Assembly: GCF_019711615.1 (NCBI RefSeq)
Contig: NZ_JAIGNS010000001.1
Location: 1,116,001-1,180,000, forward strand
Source: Qipengyuania intermedia
GTDB lineage: Bacteria; Pseudomonadota; Alphaproteobacteria; Sphingomonadales; Sphingomonadaceae
Reading direction: 5' to 3'
Length of the DNA stretch: 64,000 nt
Shown: positions 35,156 through 45,064 of the stretch, piece after piece
How positions within the stretch are numbered: the stretch's first letter is position 1
How the letters are laid out: each line of letters opens with the position of its first letter
Made by a program: the position numbers and the translations under genes
The notes under the pieces: model-generated
Seen by the model: only the letters and a program-made list of their open reading frames with translations
Told to the model about the DNA's origin: nothing
Databases searched by the model: none

Positions 35156-38100
35156 TCACCGAGCCAGCAGGTTACGTGCCATGCTCGCGATCTGCGCCAG
35201 CATCGCCGGTGCAACCGGGGTTTGCGACTGCGCGCGTTCGATCATGGAGCGGAACTGCCGCATCGCGGATTGGTGATCTGCAGCCCAAGCGTTGACGACA
35301 CCGCGCATGTCCTCTTTCGCATCCTTGCGGCGCGAGAGACGGCGCAGGAGGTCCAGCCGCATCTGCTGGAAGTCGCGCGCGATCCCGGAGACAAGCAGGC
35401 GCTCCCACACGTCCGAGGGATTCATCAGTGCAGCAGTTCCTTGTGCCCAGTCGATGCCGAGGCTTGCACCGATATCGGTAAAGCCCAGCGTCAGCGGTTC
35501 CGGATCGAGGCCCGTATCTGCGGCCAGCTTGGCCAGGCCGACCGACCCATCGAGATTGAAGATATGCGTGATCCGCGAAGCGATGGCATCATTCGCTCCT
35601 GCATCGGTGAAAGTGTCGTGCAGGTCCTGCGACTGATCCTTGAGCTGCGAGCCGAGGAGCTGGTCGGTCGACTTGACGAGCAGGGCTACGTTCTTGCCAA
35701 GCTCTTCGACCATTTCCGCAGGCCGCACACGACCCGATGCCGTACGCAGAACGTCTGACATCAGATTGCCGACGGCAGCCGCAAGACGATCGAACAGCAG
35801 GAGACGCGCGGTTTCGTCGATCTTGGCATTGTCGAGCTCGTTCCAGATCGTCCGGAGATCGAACAAATGCGCGGCCGCCACGAAGGCACCGGCAACTTCG
35901 GAAAGTTCGACGCCTTCCTCTTCGGCCAGTTCGAACGGGTGGATGATCCCGATCCGGTTGACCATCGCATTGGCCAGCTTGGTCGCGATGATCTCGCGGC
36001 GCAGGCGATGGTTTTCGATCTGCTTGCGGAACTTGCCGCGCATCGGTTCGGGGAAGCTGCGCATGAGCAGGTCGTGCAGGATCGGATCGTCCGGCAGGTC
36101 GCTGGTCTGGATCGCGTCCTGCAACACCAGCTTGGCCGACGACAGCAGCACTGCCAGTTCGGGGCGGGTGAGGCCCATTCCGTCGGCAGCCCGGCGCTGA
36201 AGCGTCTGGTTGTCGGCCAGGCCTTCGGTCCTGCGATCGAGATTGCCGCCGTCTTCCAGTGTCTCGATCAGGTGCAGCTGCGATGCCATGGCCCGCGCGC
36301 CGCCCTTTTCGGCAATGGAGAGGGCCAGCGCCTGCAAGCGATTGTCTTCCAGGACGAGGTCCGAAACCTCGTCGGTCATCGCTTCCAGCAATTCCACGCG
36401 TTTGGGTTCGGACAAGCGTCCTGCGCGCTTGGCAGCGGCGAGGGCGATCTTGATGTTGACCTCGTTGTCCGAGCAATCGACGCCGGCGGAATTGTCGATG
36501 AAGTCGGTGTTGCAGCGCCCGCCACCGAGCGAATATTCGATGCGCCCGGCCTGCGTCGTGCCAAGGTTGGCGCCTTCGCCGATAACCTTGGCGCGAAGGT
36601 CCTTGCCGTCGACGCGCAGCGCGTCGTTCGCCGGATCGCCGACCTGGACGTTATTCTCGCTGCTCGCCTTGATGTAGGTGCCGATACCGCCGAACCAGAT
36701 CAGGTCGACCGGCGCCTTGAGGATCGCCGAAATCAGGGCTTCGGGCTCGATCTCGTCCTGTTCGATGCCAAGCACGCCCTGCATCGTTTTCGATAGCTTG
36801 ATGGTCTTCGCATCGCGCGGATAGACGCCGCCGCCACGCGAAATCAGGTCCTCGTCGTAATCTGCCCAGCTCGACCGGGTCATCTCGAAGAGGCGCTTCC
36901 TTTCCTTCCAGCTCTTGGCCGGATCGGGATTGGGGTCGAGGAAGATGTGGCGGTGATCGAAGGCGGCGACCAGCTTGATGGCCTTGGACAACAGCATGCC
37001 GTTGCCGAAGACGTCACCGGACATATCGCCGCATCCCACGACCTCGATGGAATCGGTCTGCACGTCGATGCCCATTTCGAGGAAATGGCGCTGGACGCTG
37101 ACCCAGCCACCCTTGGCGGTAATGCCCATCGCCTTGTGGTCGTAGCCCTTCGAGCCGCCGCTGGCGAAAGCGTCGTCGAGCCAGAAGTCGCGGCTTTCCG
37201 CAATCGCGTTGGCGACGTCGGAGAAGCTGGCCGTGCCCTTGTCTGCGGCCACGACGAAGTAGGGATCATCGCCGTCGGTGATCACGACGTTTTCAGGGTG
37301 CACGACCTTGTCGTCGATAATGTTGTCGGTGACCGACAGCAGGCTGCGGATGAAGACTTCGTAGCTGGCCTTGCCCTCTGCCGCCCAGGCATCGCGATCG
37401 GCGGAAGGATCTGGAAGCTGCTTCGGATAGAAGCCGCCCTTGGCACCGGCAGGAACGATGACTGCGTTCTTGACGCGCTGCGCTTTCATCAGGCCGAGGA
37501 TTTCGGTGCGGAAGTCGTCCCGGCGATCGGACCAGCGCAGGCCTCCGCGCGCGACCGGGCCGGAGCGCAGGTGAATGCCTTCAACGCGGCGCGAATAGAC
37601 GAAGATTTCGCGCCATGGCACGGGCTTGGGAAGTCCCGGCACCATCGAACTGTCGATCTTGAATGCCAAAGCTTCGCTGGCTGCCGGCGCAAAGACGTTC
37701 GTGCGCAGGATCGCGTCGATCAACGCCTTGTAGAGGCGGAGCAAACGGTCGTCGTTGATGGCTTTCACCCGCGTCAGGGCGCGCCTGATCGTTTCGCTGG
37801 CTTCTTTGGCTGCCTCTTCACGGTCGCCATCGAAATCCGGGTCGTGTCGTGCGGTGAACAGGTCGATGAGGGCGCGCGTGATGTCCGCCGATTTGGCCAG
37901 CGCATCGACGACCGTGTAGATCGTGAACCCCATGCCGATCTGGCGCAGGTAGCGATAAAAGGCGCGCAGCCATTCGGTCTGGTGCGCGTCGAGGGCAGCT
38001 TCCACGACAAGGCGGTTGAAGACGTCGTTTTCCGCTTGTTCGTTGAGCACTGCGCCGATCGCGTCCTCGATCCCTGCCGCACGCTCGATCAGGTCATCGG

Positions 38101-39853
38101 CGTCGAGGCCGGGCGCAAGCTGCAGCGCGAAATCGTGGATCGTGCCCAGGCGTCCCTCTTCCAGGACCGTCGGCATTTCGGATCGCACATGGAAACCGAA
38201 GTTCTCCAACGCGGGGACGGCATCGGAAAGCGGCAGGCTACCTTCGGCCTGGTAGAGCTTCAGCCGCAGGCAGCGCTCGTCGTCGCGCTCGCACAGGTAC
38301 AGGCGGGCACCGCGGTGCGGGGCGTCGTCCTCGTCATCGGCGTGATGGCCGAGTGCGCGCAGGCGGGAGATATCCTCGGCCGCTTCGCGAGGGCCGAAGC
38401 GTGCGCGATAGGCGGTCGGGAAGGCTTCCGCGAAACGCAGGGCCAGGGCGGCTGCGCGACCCTTTTCCTCGAAGGCGAGCAATTCGTTCTCGACCGCTTC
38501 GCTCCATCCGCGGAGCAGGGTCTGGAGCTGTTTTTCGAGAGCCGCTTCGTCGGGCTTCTGCGCGCCTTCGCGAATGTCGAGGACGAACCGCAGCATGGCG
38601 AGGTTGCCGCCTTCGACCTCGAGGCTCCAGTCCAGCAGTCGCGCTTTCGCGCCTTCTTCGAGCAGGCCGAGGATCTGTAGGCGCACCTGCGTTGCGAGCA
38701 TGTCGCGCGGCATCCACACGAAGGCAAAGAGGTGGCGGGCCAGGGGGGCTTCGACCAGTGCCAGGCGGGGGCGGGGCCGGTCGACCAGGCTCATCATGGT
38801 GGTCGCGATGCGCGCCGTGTCTTCTTCGGAGAAGCCGATCACGAGATCGTGCGGCAATGCCGTAAGGGCGTGGACCAGTGCCTTGCCGGCATGGCCGGTG
38901 TCGTCGAAATTCAGCTCGTTGCGGATCGCGTCGAGCCGTTCGCGCAGGATCGGGACGCTGCGCGGTGGCGAGGCGATTGCCGCGCTTGTCCAGACACCGG
39001 CGTGCACGGACAGGGCCGTAACCTTCTTGCCGTCGCGGATCGGGACGATGAACAGGTCGAGCGGCACGCGGCGGTGCACGCGCGCCATGTGATTGGCCTT
39101 GATGATCAGCGGCGTGCGGGCTTCGCCCTTGCCTTCGAACCAGGCGAAGGCACGCTCGTAACTGGCATCGACCAGGAGCTGGCGGGACGAGGTGCGACAG
39201 ATGCCAAGTTCGTTTTCCTGCGTACCGTCGCGCTTGCGCACCACGTGCCCGAGCTGCGTGAGCATACCCGAGTTCAGCCATTCCAGCAGGGCGGCGCCTT
39301 CTTCGTTATCGACCCTGTCGACGTCGGCGCTCATCGCTTCTTGCAGCTTGGACCAGTCGGAAACCGCCGATCGTACGTCGGCGAGCGCTTCCAGCAGGGC
39401 GTCCTCGATCGACTGTCTGCGCTTGGCGTCGACACGCGGCGCCTCGAGATATATCATCGATTCCCAGAAGGCGTCGTCCGGCTCGCCCTCGATCACCTTG
39501 CCAAGAACGCCATCGCCGCTCCGTTCGACCGGGACGACAGGGTGGATCAGGCGGTCGATCGCAATCCCCATTGCAGCGATCGCCGCGGCCGTGGAATCGA
39601 CCAGGAACGGCATGTCGTCGTTGATGATCGCGATGCGCGTATAGCGGCGGTCGTCGCTGATCGACTGGATGGCGATCGCGGGTTCGCCTGCTGCGCGCTT
39701 TTCGGCGGTCTCGGCGAGGAAAGCTGCGGCCTCGGACAAGTGCTCGTCGTCGATCGGAGTGTCGCCCGGGAGCAGGGATTCGCGCATGTGCTGCGCGATG
39801 GCCTTGGCGTGGGGGGACATGCTCTGGCTTGCCTTGGCGGCTTTGGAACCCAT
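35156..39853 (-). CDS. gdhB: NAD-dependent glutamate dehydrogenase, large (~170 kDa) type
   Basis: The 1,565-residue protein is the large NAD-GDH class, which deaminates glutamate to 2-oxoglutarate and ammonium. The N-terminal ~650 residues form ACT-like regulatory modules. The catalytic domain follows, with GGLRWSDRRDDFRTEIL, the lysine segment VPAGAKGGFYPK and the nucleotide-binding region VIGEGANLGTTQAGRIEY. Length matches the family (about 1,550-1,620). A long C-terminal helical region completes it. The gene symbol follows Pseudomonas usage. It stands alone with no regulator adjacent. Confidence 0.96.
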   Translation of the reverse strand: MGSKAAKASQSMSPHAKAIAQHMRESLLPGDTPIDDEHLSEAAAFLAETAEKRAAGEPAIAIQSISDDRRYTRIAIINDDMPFLVDSTAAAIAAMGIAIDRLIHPVVPVERSGDGVLGKVIEGEPDDAFWESMIYLEAPRVDAKRRQSIEDALLEALADVRSAVSDWSKLQEAMSADVDRVDNEEGAALLEWLNSGMLTQLGHVVRKRDGTQENELGICRTSSRQLLVDASYERAFAWFEGKGEARTPLIIKANHMARVHRRVPLDLFIVPIRDGKKVTALSVHAGVWTSAAIASPPRSVPILRERLDAIRNELNFDDTGHAGKALVHALTALPHDLVIGFSEEDTARIATTMMSLVDRPRPRLALVEAPLARHLFAFVWMPRDMLATQVRLQILGLLEEGAKARLLDWSLEVEGGNLAMLRFVLDIREGAQKPDEAALEKQLQTLLRGWSEAVENELLAFEEKGRAAALALRFAEAFPTAYRARFGPREAAEDISRLRALGHHADDEDDAPHRGARLYLCERDDERCLRLKLYQAEGSLPLSDAVPALENFGFHVRSEMPTVLEEGRLGTIHDFALQLAPGLDADDLIERAAGIEDAIGAVLNEQAENDVFNRLVVEAALDAHQTEWLRAFYRYLRQIGMGFTIYTVVDALAKSADITRALIDLFTARHDPDFDGDREEAAKEASETIRRALTRVKAINDDRLLRLYKALIDAILRTNVFAPAASEALAFKIDSSMVPGLPKPVPWREIFVYSRRVEGIHLRSGPVARGGLRWSDRRDDFRTEILGLMKAQRVKNAVIVPAGAKGGFYPKQLPDPSADRDAWAAEGKASYEVFIRSLLSVTDNIIDDKVVHPENVVITDGDDPYFVVAADKGTASFSDVANAIAESRDFWLDDAFASGGSKGYDHKAMGITAKGGWVSVQRHFLEMGIDVQTDSIEVVGCGDMSGDVFGNGMLLSKAIKLVAAFDHRHIFLDPNPDPAKSWKERKRLFEMTRSSWADYDEDLISRGGGVYPRDAKTIKLSKTMQGVLGIEQDEIEPEALISAILKAPVDLIWFGGIGTYIKASSENNVQVGDPANDALRVDGKDLRAKVIGEGANLGTTQAGRIEYSLGGGRCNTDFIDNSAGVDCSDNEVNIKIALAAAKRAGRLSEPKRVELLEAMTDEVSDLVLEDNRLQALALSIAEKGGARAMASQLHLIETLEDGGNLDRRTEGLADNQTLQRRAADGMGLTRPELAVLLSSAKLVLQDAIQTSDLPDDPILHDLLMRSFPEPMRGKFRKQIENHRLRREIIATKLANAMVNRIGIIHPFELAEEEGVELSEVAGAFVAAAHLFDLRTIWNELDNAKIDETARLLLFDRLAAAVGNLMSDVLRTASGRVRPAEMVEELGKNVALLVKSTDQLLGSQLKDQSQDLHDTFTDAGANDAIASRITHIFNLDGSVGLAKLAADTGLDPEPLTLGFTDIGASLGIDWAQGTAALMNPSDVWERLLVSGIARDFQQMRLDLLRRLSRRKDAKEDMRGVVNAWAADHQSAMRQFRSMIERAQSQTPVAPAMLAQIASMARNLLAR

Positions 39854-40026
39854 GAAAGGCCTCTCGCTTGCGGCGTACGATACTTTCGCACCCGTGAAAT
39901 TTCCGAGTCGTCTTCAGCGACGCGCTGGCTCGCGATTAGGCCCGTTGTCGCGCCCTCGCAAGGCTAGCAAAAAGGAAAAGCCGCAATCGTATGCGTTCCT
40001 AGGTTCCGTAGCGTCGGCGAAGGGTG

Positions 40027-41001
40027 TCAGCCGAGCGCCGAAAGCGCACGGGACAGCGAATCCACTCGCTCTTGCGGATCGAATGTCGGCCCGGCGAAGA
40101 TAATCTCGTCCGCACCGGTTCGGGAAACGAAGGCGCGGATCTTGTCGGCACATTGCTCGGGCGTTCCGACTGCACTGGCCTGCCCGATATGGGCGAGCAT
40201 GGCCTGCGCCGGGGCGGGAAGGCTCTCGCGATAACCTTCCACAGGCGGCTTGAGCCTGGCCGGCGATCCGGTGCGCAAGGCAACGAAGGCCTGCATCTGC
40301 GAAGTCGACAGCGTCTCCGCTTCCTCTTCCGTCTCTGAGCAGAAAAGGTTCATCGCAGCCATCACATACGGCGCATCGAGCTGGTCCGAAGGCTCGAAAT
40401 CGCGGCGGTAGACTTCCAGTGCGGTATCGAGGTGATCGGGCGCGAAATGGCTCGCGAAGGCATAGGGCAGGCCGAGCCGCGCGGCCAGTTGCGCGCCGAA
40501 CAGGCTGGAGCCGAGCATCCAGAATTCGGGCTTGGCGCCAAGCCCCGGTGTGGGATGAATGGCCGTGTCCCCGCGCATCAGGGCCTGCAATTCCGCGACG
40601 TCCTGCGGAAACATCTCCGCGGCGCGATGGAGGTCCTTGCGCAGGGCGCGCTGGAGTTCCGGGCCTGCACCTGGTGCACGGCCAAGTCCCAGGTCGATAC
40701 GGCCCGGGAACAGCGCGTCGAGCGTGCCGAATTGCTCGGCAATCTGGAACGGGGTGTGATTGGGCAGCATGATGCCGCCGGAGCCGATCCGGATCGTGTT
40801 CGTCGCATTGCCGATATGCGCAAGGACGACGGACGTGGCGCCCCCGGCAATGCCTTCCATCGCGTGATGCTCGGCAACCCAATAGCGCGTGCATCCGAGG
40901 CGTTCGGCGGCTTGCGCCAGCTGGGTCGCCGCTTCGAAGGCTTCCGCAAGGGTTCCGCCCTCACGGACCGGAACGAGATCGAGAACCGAGAATGCCGTCA
41001 T
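40027..41001 (-). CDS. LLM class flavin-dependent oxidoreductase (luciferase-like)
   Basis: This 324-residue TIM-barrel protein is of the bacterial luciferase-like monooxygenase family. It starts MTAFSVLDLVPVREGG, with RYWVAEHHAM, RIGSGGIMLPNHTPFQIAEQF and LGLGRAPG, all standard family blocks. Members use reduced flavin, usually FMN or F420; here FMN is likely. The substrate is unknown. ATG 41001 overlaps the TPR gene stop, placing it third in an operon with the TPR protein and an alpha/beta hydrolase. Confidence 0.9.
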   Translation of the reverse strand: MTAFSVLDLVPVREGGTLAEAFEAATQLAQAAERLGCTRYWVAEHHAMEGIAGGATSVVLAHIGNATNTIRIGSGGIMLPNHTPFQIAEQFGTLDALFPGRIDLGLGRAPGAGPELQRALRKDLHRAAEMFPQDVAELQALMRGDTAIHPTPGLGAKPEFWMLGSSLFGAQLAARLGLPYAFASHFAPDHLDTALEVYRRDFEPSDQLDAPYVMAAMNLFCSETEEEAETLSTSQMQAFVALRTGSPARLKPPVEGYRESLPAPAQAMLAHIGQASAVGTPEQCADKIRAFVSRTGADEIIFAGPTFDPQERVDSLSRALSALG

Positions 41002-41834
41002 TCTGCCGGCGCGATCTGTGCGAGGTACTCGCGCGCCTGGTCGGCCTGCGGGCTTTGTGGGGCAACGTCGAGCACCGACCGGAAGCTGCTGCGCGCATCC
41101 GCCTCGCGACCGGACAGGGCGGCGATAACGCCAGCTTCCAGTCCGACTTGCGGATTGCGGGGCGAAAGCAGGGCCGCCCTCTCGATCTGTTGCTGCGCTT
41201 CGCCGAGGCGCGATAGCCGGCGCGAAAGGGTGGCGGAGAGAAGCCATGCCTGCGCATCGTCGCCATCGGCCTCGCGTGCCTCGGACAGGGCTTCTGCCGC
41301 GTCATCCATGCGGCCCATCCGCACCAGAACGCGGGCCAGATCGACACGCAAGTCCGCAGCGAGCGCCGCGTCGGGTGCGGCAAGTGCCTGCCCTCCTGCG
41401 CGGTCGAGCAGGACGAGGGCGCCTTCCATGTCTTCTTCGGCGAGCGCCGCATTGCCCGCCATCGCATTTAGCCGGGCGGCATAGGCGAGATTGTCTGCCG
41501 GAGCTTCCGCGCTGGCGAGTTCGAATATCTCCCGCGCCTCTCCCATGCGATCGAGCTGGACCAGCGCGAGGCCAAGGCAGTGCGCCGATTGTGCCATTTC
41601 GAGGTCGGTTTCAGCCGTTTCGCGCCAGCTTTGCGCAAAGTCGAGCGCGGCCTCGGGTGTATTCGCTGCCTGGCGCAGGCAGGTCGCAAGCCGGGGCTGC
41701 ACCCGCGGCTCGGAAACTTCGGCCCGCGGCGGCCGGTTGGCGAGTTCGTCGGGAATACCGGGCATGGCGCCTGCAGACGGATTCGGACCGACCTGCATGA
41801 AAAGGAGAGCGAGCGGGGCAAGGGTCAGGGTCAT
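40998..41834 (-). CDS. Tetratricopeptide repeat protein, exported
   Basis: This 278-residue protein has a short hydrophobic N-terminus (MTLTLAPLALLFMQV) that may be a signal sequence. Helical pairs follow, with TPR-like spacing from about residue 80 to the end, e.g. AQSAHCLGLALVQLDRMGEAREIFELA and later AQAWLLSATLSRRLSRLGEAQQ. TPRs mediate protein contacts; no partner is known. It lies between, and overlaps, the hydrolase and LLM genes. Confidence 0.8.
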   Translation of the reverse strand: MTLTLAPLALLFMQVGPNPSAGAMPGIPDELANRPPRAEVSEPRVQPRLATCLRQAANTPEAALDFAQSWRETAETDLEMAQSAHCLGLALVQLDRMGEAREIFELASAEAPADNLAYAARLNAMAGNAALAEEDMEGALVLLDRAGGQALAAPDAALAADLRVDLARVLVRMGRMDDAAEALSEAREADGDDAQAWLLSATLSRRLSRLGEAQQQIERAALLSPRNPQVGLEAGVIAALSGREADARSSFRSVLDVAPQSPQADQAREYLAQIAPAE

Positions 41835-42580
41835 TCGGCTTCCAGATCGTCGAGAAGTCCGCCAATCGTACGCAGCAGCAAGGCGATATCCTGCGGCCTC
41901 GACAGGCGGTGGTCGCCGTCCTTGATATAAGTGACTTGAACGTCGTCCGAACGCAGGGCTGCGGCAAGCCTGCTGCTGATTTCCCACGGCACGTCGGCAT
42001 CGCGCTGGCCGTGGACCAGGCGCACCGGCGCATCGATTTCGATCGTCCCTGTCAGTTGGCGCAGGGCCTGCCCGTCGGCCCAGAAGGCGGAGTGCATGGG
42101 CGTCGGCTCGGGACCATAGGGATTCTCGTCGTAGACGGTCTCACCTGCCTCCAGCTTAGCTTTCTCCTTCGCGTTCCTGCCCCAGTCGGTGAAATCGGGC
42201 GCAGACGCGATGCCGACCACGCCGGCCAGCCGATCCTTCAGTGCCAGCCCGACAAGCAGCATGAGCCAGCCGCCCATGGAAGAGCCGATGATGACGAACC
42301 GCTCCTCGACCTCGGCTTCGATCAGCGCGGCCACCTCCTCGCGCCATCTGGACAGCGTGCCGTCGGCGAAGTCGCCGTCGCTGCGGCCGCAGCCCGAATA
42401 ATCGAGCAGCAGGCACGCCCGGCCTCTTTCCCTGGCCCATTCGTAGAGGGCGGTCGCCTTGCCGCCTTCCATGTCCGACATGTAGCCGGGCAGGAAGACC
42501 AGCGTGGGCCCGTTACCCGGCGTATGGCGAAACGCGATCCTGCGACCGTCCGGCATGGCATGAAACTGGATATCGTTCAT
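41831..42580 (-). CDS. Alpha/beta hydrolase
   Basis: The 249-residue soluble hydrolase has the oxyanion loop FLPGYMSDMEG, nucleophile elbow GSSMGGWLML, acid segment LVHGQRDADVPWE and final His in DGDHRLSRPQD. It resembles the carboxylesterase/palmitoyl thioesterase (ABHD10-like) group, so it may cleave acyl thioesters. This is an inference from overall layout. It heads a three-gene overlapping operon with the TPR and LLM proteins. Confidence 0.9.
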   Translation of the reverse strand: MNDIQFHAMPDGRRIAFRHTPGNGPTLVFLPGYMSDMEGGKATALYEWARERGRACLLLDYSGCGRSDGDFADGTLSRWREEVAALIEAEVEERFVIIGSSMGGWLMLLVGLALKDRLAGVVGIASAPDFTDWGRNAKEKAKLEAGETVYDENPYGPEPTPMHSAFWADGQALRQLTGTIEIDAPVRLVHGQRDADVPWEISSRLAAALRSDDVQVTYIKDGDHRLSRPQDIALLLRTIGGLLDDLEAE

Positions 42581-42618
42581 GCGTCACGATGTCGGCCCAC
42601 GCGCCCGGCTTTGCAAGC

Positions 42619-43692
42619 CTAGAAGAAGTCGAACTCCTCGACGTCGGGATCCTGCTTGCACATGGACTTGATGGCTTCGAACTCCGCCTGGGTAAGGACC
42701 GGTTTGAAGGTCTTGCCCTTGGCGGCCTCGCGATAGGCGCGCGCCCGTTCGCCTGGTGCAGGGTGGCTGGCGATCCAACCGGTAATGCCGTTGGTGTCGC
42801 CTTCTTCGCTGTCGCCGCCGAGGCGCTCGAAGAATTTCGCAGCGCCCAGCGGGGAGACATTGCTTTCGGCCATGCGCGCCCTCGAATAGGCGTCCGCTTC
42901 GCGTTCCGCGTCGCGTGAATACCCCATCTGCGCGACCCCGAACAGCGTGTCGCCGAAGCCGCTGTCCGCGCCTGCCAGCAGGACGGACAGGCCGAACTGC
43001 CGCAGCAGCGCAGTCATCACGTGGCGTTCGCGCACATGTCCGACCTCGTGGCCGAGCACGCCGGCAAGTTCCTCGGGCGTTTCCGCGTCCTGCACGAGGC
43101 CATCGAAAAGGAGGACGCGCCCACCCGGCAGGGCGACCGCGTTGACCATGTCGATGTTCGCCACATTGGCACGCACCTGCTCGCGCTCGGGATCGACCGC
43201 GTCGAGCAGCTTCGCCATGGCGGCATCGCCTTCGGGCGTGCTGCAGAGACGATTGCCGAAGTCGCCGATCATCGCATCGCCCATTTGCCGCTCCCAGCTT
43301 TCGGGAACGCGCGGGCCGAGCCACTCGGGAGCCGTCATGAACAGCGCAACCGCGCCCGCACTGACGATGGCGAAGAGGGCGACTGCCTTGGGCAGGCCAA
43401 GCCCGTCCACCCAGGCGCCGTATGTCGCTTTCGCGGGCAGCCGCGAGGCGAGGCCCGGCGGCAAGTCTTCGGGCAGCATGAGGCGGAAATCGGGCTCGCT
43501 CTGGCGGCGATAGACATTCTCGCCGCCGCGATTTTCGCCCCACTGGAGATCGGCAAACGGCACTTCCATCGTACCCGTCGGGCCCACCAGCAGCAATGTA
43601 TCGGCATCGCTCCACACGGCCTCGCCCTCGTGGCGAACGGCGTTGCGACCGTCATACCACTGGGCAGGCGCACGAAAGGCAGCGTCGCTCAT
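42619..43692 (-). CDS. M48 family metalloprotease, membrane-anchored
   Basis: The 357-residue protease has a zinc motif HEVGH at 215-219 and a third ligand in the DAEREADAYS segment. One hydrophobic helix is predicted around residues 101-121. The N-terminal ~90 residues resemble a soluble cap. M48 peptidases (HtpX/BepA-like) act in protein quality control of the envelope. ATG 43692 sits one base after the DUF898 stop, so the two are cotranscribed. DUF898-M48 pairing recurs in bacteria. Confidence 0.9.
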   Translation of the reverse strand: MSDAAFRAPAQWYDGRNAVRHEGEAVWSDADTLLLVGPTGTMEVPFADLQWGENRGGENVYRRQSEPDFRLMLPEDLPPGLASRLPAKATYGAWVDGLGLPKAVALFAIVSAGAVALFMTAPEWLGPRVPESWERQMGDAMIGDFGNRLCSTPEGDAAMAKLLDAVDPEREQVRANVANIDMVNAVALPGGRVLLFDGLVQDAETPEELAGVLGHEVGHVRERHVMTALLRQFGLSVLLAGADSGFGDTLFGVAQMGYSRDAEREADAYSRARMAESNVSPLGAAKFFERLGGDSEEGDTNGITGWIASHPAPGERARAYREAAKGKTFKPVLTQAEFEAIKSMCKQDPDVEEFDFF

Positions 43693-43693
43693 G

Positions 43694-44779
43694 TCAGATA
43701 GCGCCGATGTCGAATGCGTCCAGGAGGCCCTCGCCGTGCTTGGCGGTGGTCGTGGTCGACTGGGTGAGATCGTCGAGCAGGATTTCTCCGTTGGCCTCGA
43801 GGTGGACCATGAAGAACTTCCAGTGGCGATAGCTGAGGAAGATGAACCCGATGCCGAAGGTGAACACGACCAGCAGCGCATCGACGATCAGCAGCTTGAC
43901 CCAGTCCATGGTGGACGCCTCGAAACTGAAGCCGAGGTCGCCCCATGTCGTGCTGCCCACGACTTCGCGATAGAATTTCGCGAAGAACGCCACGGCGATC
44001 AGGCCGAGGCCGAGGTAGAAGAACAGGAACAGGAATATCACCGCGCCGACCATGCCGATGCCGGCTCCCTGGTCGCCGCCGAGGCTTTGCCCGGCGATCA
44101 TGCCCATCGCACCTGCCGCAATCCCGCCGATGAAGAAGACGATCGGGGCGAGATAGAAGAGCAGGTAGCGCGCGAAGACGTTGGAGCTGTCGGCATTTGC
44201 ATCGAACTCGTACGGGCCGAAGCTCATCTTGCGCATGCGCTCGTTCCACAGGCTGGTCATCGACCAGGGCACGAGCAGGCCGAGGGGGATGTAGCCGACA
44301 ATCGTCTTCCACATATAGGACCAGCCGTAACGGAAGCCCTGGTGGTTGCTGCCGCCGCGGATGCCGCGCCAGCGGGTCCGTGACAGGCGATACCGCAGGG
44401 CGCGGAATCTCGCGACGCCGGTGAGGTAGAAGAAGCCGAAGAAAATCGCGAAGGTCGCAATTGCTGCCACCGCCTCGTACCCGCGAGCAATCAGTGCCTG
44501 CTGCACGAAGCTGAACAGCGAGAGCGGGAGGATGAAGAGGATGAAAACCAGCACGAAGCCGACGAACAGTTCCTTGCCGGTGCCGGTCCATTCCAGCCGC
44601 TCGTCCACGAAGCGGCTATGCGCCCAAAGGTATTGCCGCTCGCGCGTGGTCGCCCAGAAACGATAAATCCCCAGCGTAACGATAGTCAGCAACAGGTTGG
44701 GGAACGCGATTTTCGCGAAATCCTGCCAATTGCCGTCGAAACCGAAAGCGCTTTCCGCCTCGATCGGTGCCTGTTCCAT
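43694..44779 (-). CDS. DUF898 (YjgN-like) membrane protein
   Basis: The 361-residue protein has six or more hydrophobic segments and the DUF898 features FAKIAFPNLLLTIVTLGIYRFWATTRERQYLW and RALRYRLSRTRWRGIRGG. The family is a multi-pass membrane protein group of unknown function, often next to an M48 protease as here. ATG 44779 (MEQAPIEAE) was chosen over an in-frame ATG at 44821, which has no matching sequence. Confidence 0.85.
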   Translation of the reverse strand: MEQAPIEAESAFGFDGNWQDFAKIAFPNLLLTIVTLGIYRFWATTRERQYLWAHSRFVDERLEWTGTGKELFVGFVLVFILFILPLSLFSFVQQALIARGYEAVAAIATFAIFFGFFYLTGVARFRALRYRLSRTRWRGIRGGSNHQGFRYGWSYMWKTIVGYIPLGLLVPWSMTSLWNERMRKMSFGPYEFDANADSSNVFARYLLFYLAPIVFFIGGIAAGAMGMIAGQSLGGDQGAGIGMVGAVIFLFLFFYLGLGLIAVAFFAKFYREVVGSTTWGDLGFSFEASTMDWVKLLIVDALLVVFTFGIGFIFLSYRHWKFFMVHLEANGEILLDDLTQSTTTTAKHGEGLLDAFDIGAI

Positions 44780-44872
44780 ATTGTGAGCGACCCCCCGCCT
44801 GTAAAAACCGTAATTGAACACCCGTCCGTATCGGGTTCTTCAAAGCAGCGGGCTCCAAGTCAAGGCAAACGC

Positions 44873-45064
44873 TCACTCGCGCAGGAATATGTCTTCTATT
44901 TGTGTCCCGAATACATCGGCAATCCTGAATGCCAGCGGGAGAGAGGGGTCGTAACGCCCCGTTTCGATGGCGTTTACCGACTGGCGGCTGACCTCGAGCC
45001 GGTCGGCGAGGTCCTGCTGGCTCCAGTTGCGCTCCGCACGCAGCACCTTGAGGCGGTTCTTCAT
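44873..45064 (-). CDS. XRE-type helix-turn-helix regulator (63 aa)
   Basis: This compact Cro/C1-type domain (LKVLRAERNWSQQDLADRLEVSRQ then VNAIETGRYDPS) has no effector domain. It resembles the YozG/YgzD group of small regulators encoded next to membrane proteins. Its start overlaps the preceding membrane-protein gene by four bases. It probably autoregulates the three-gene unit 44873-45821. Confidence 0.92.
   Translation of the reverse strand: MKNRLKVLRAERNWSQQDLADRLEVSRQSVNAIETGRYDPSLPLAFRIADVFGTQIEDIFLRE

Noticed and set aside
36947..38680. 577-codon frame antisense to the glutamate dehydrogenase gene
   Set aside because: Shadow frame of a long GC-rich gene, with no domain resemblance.
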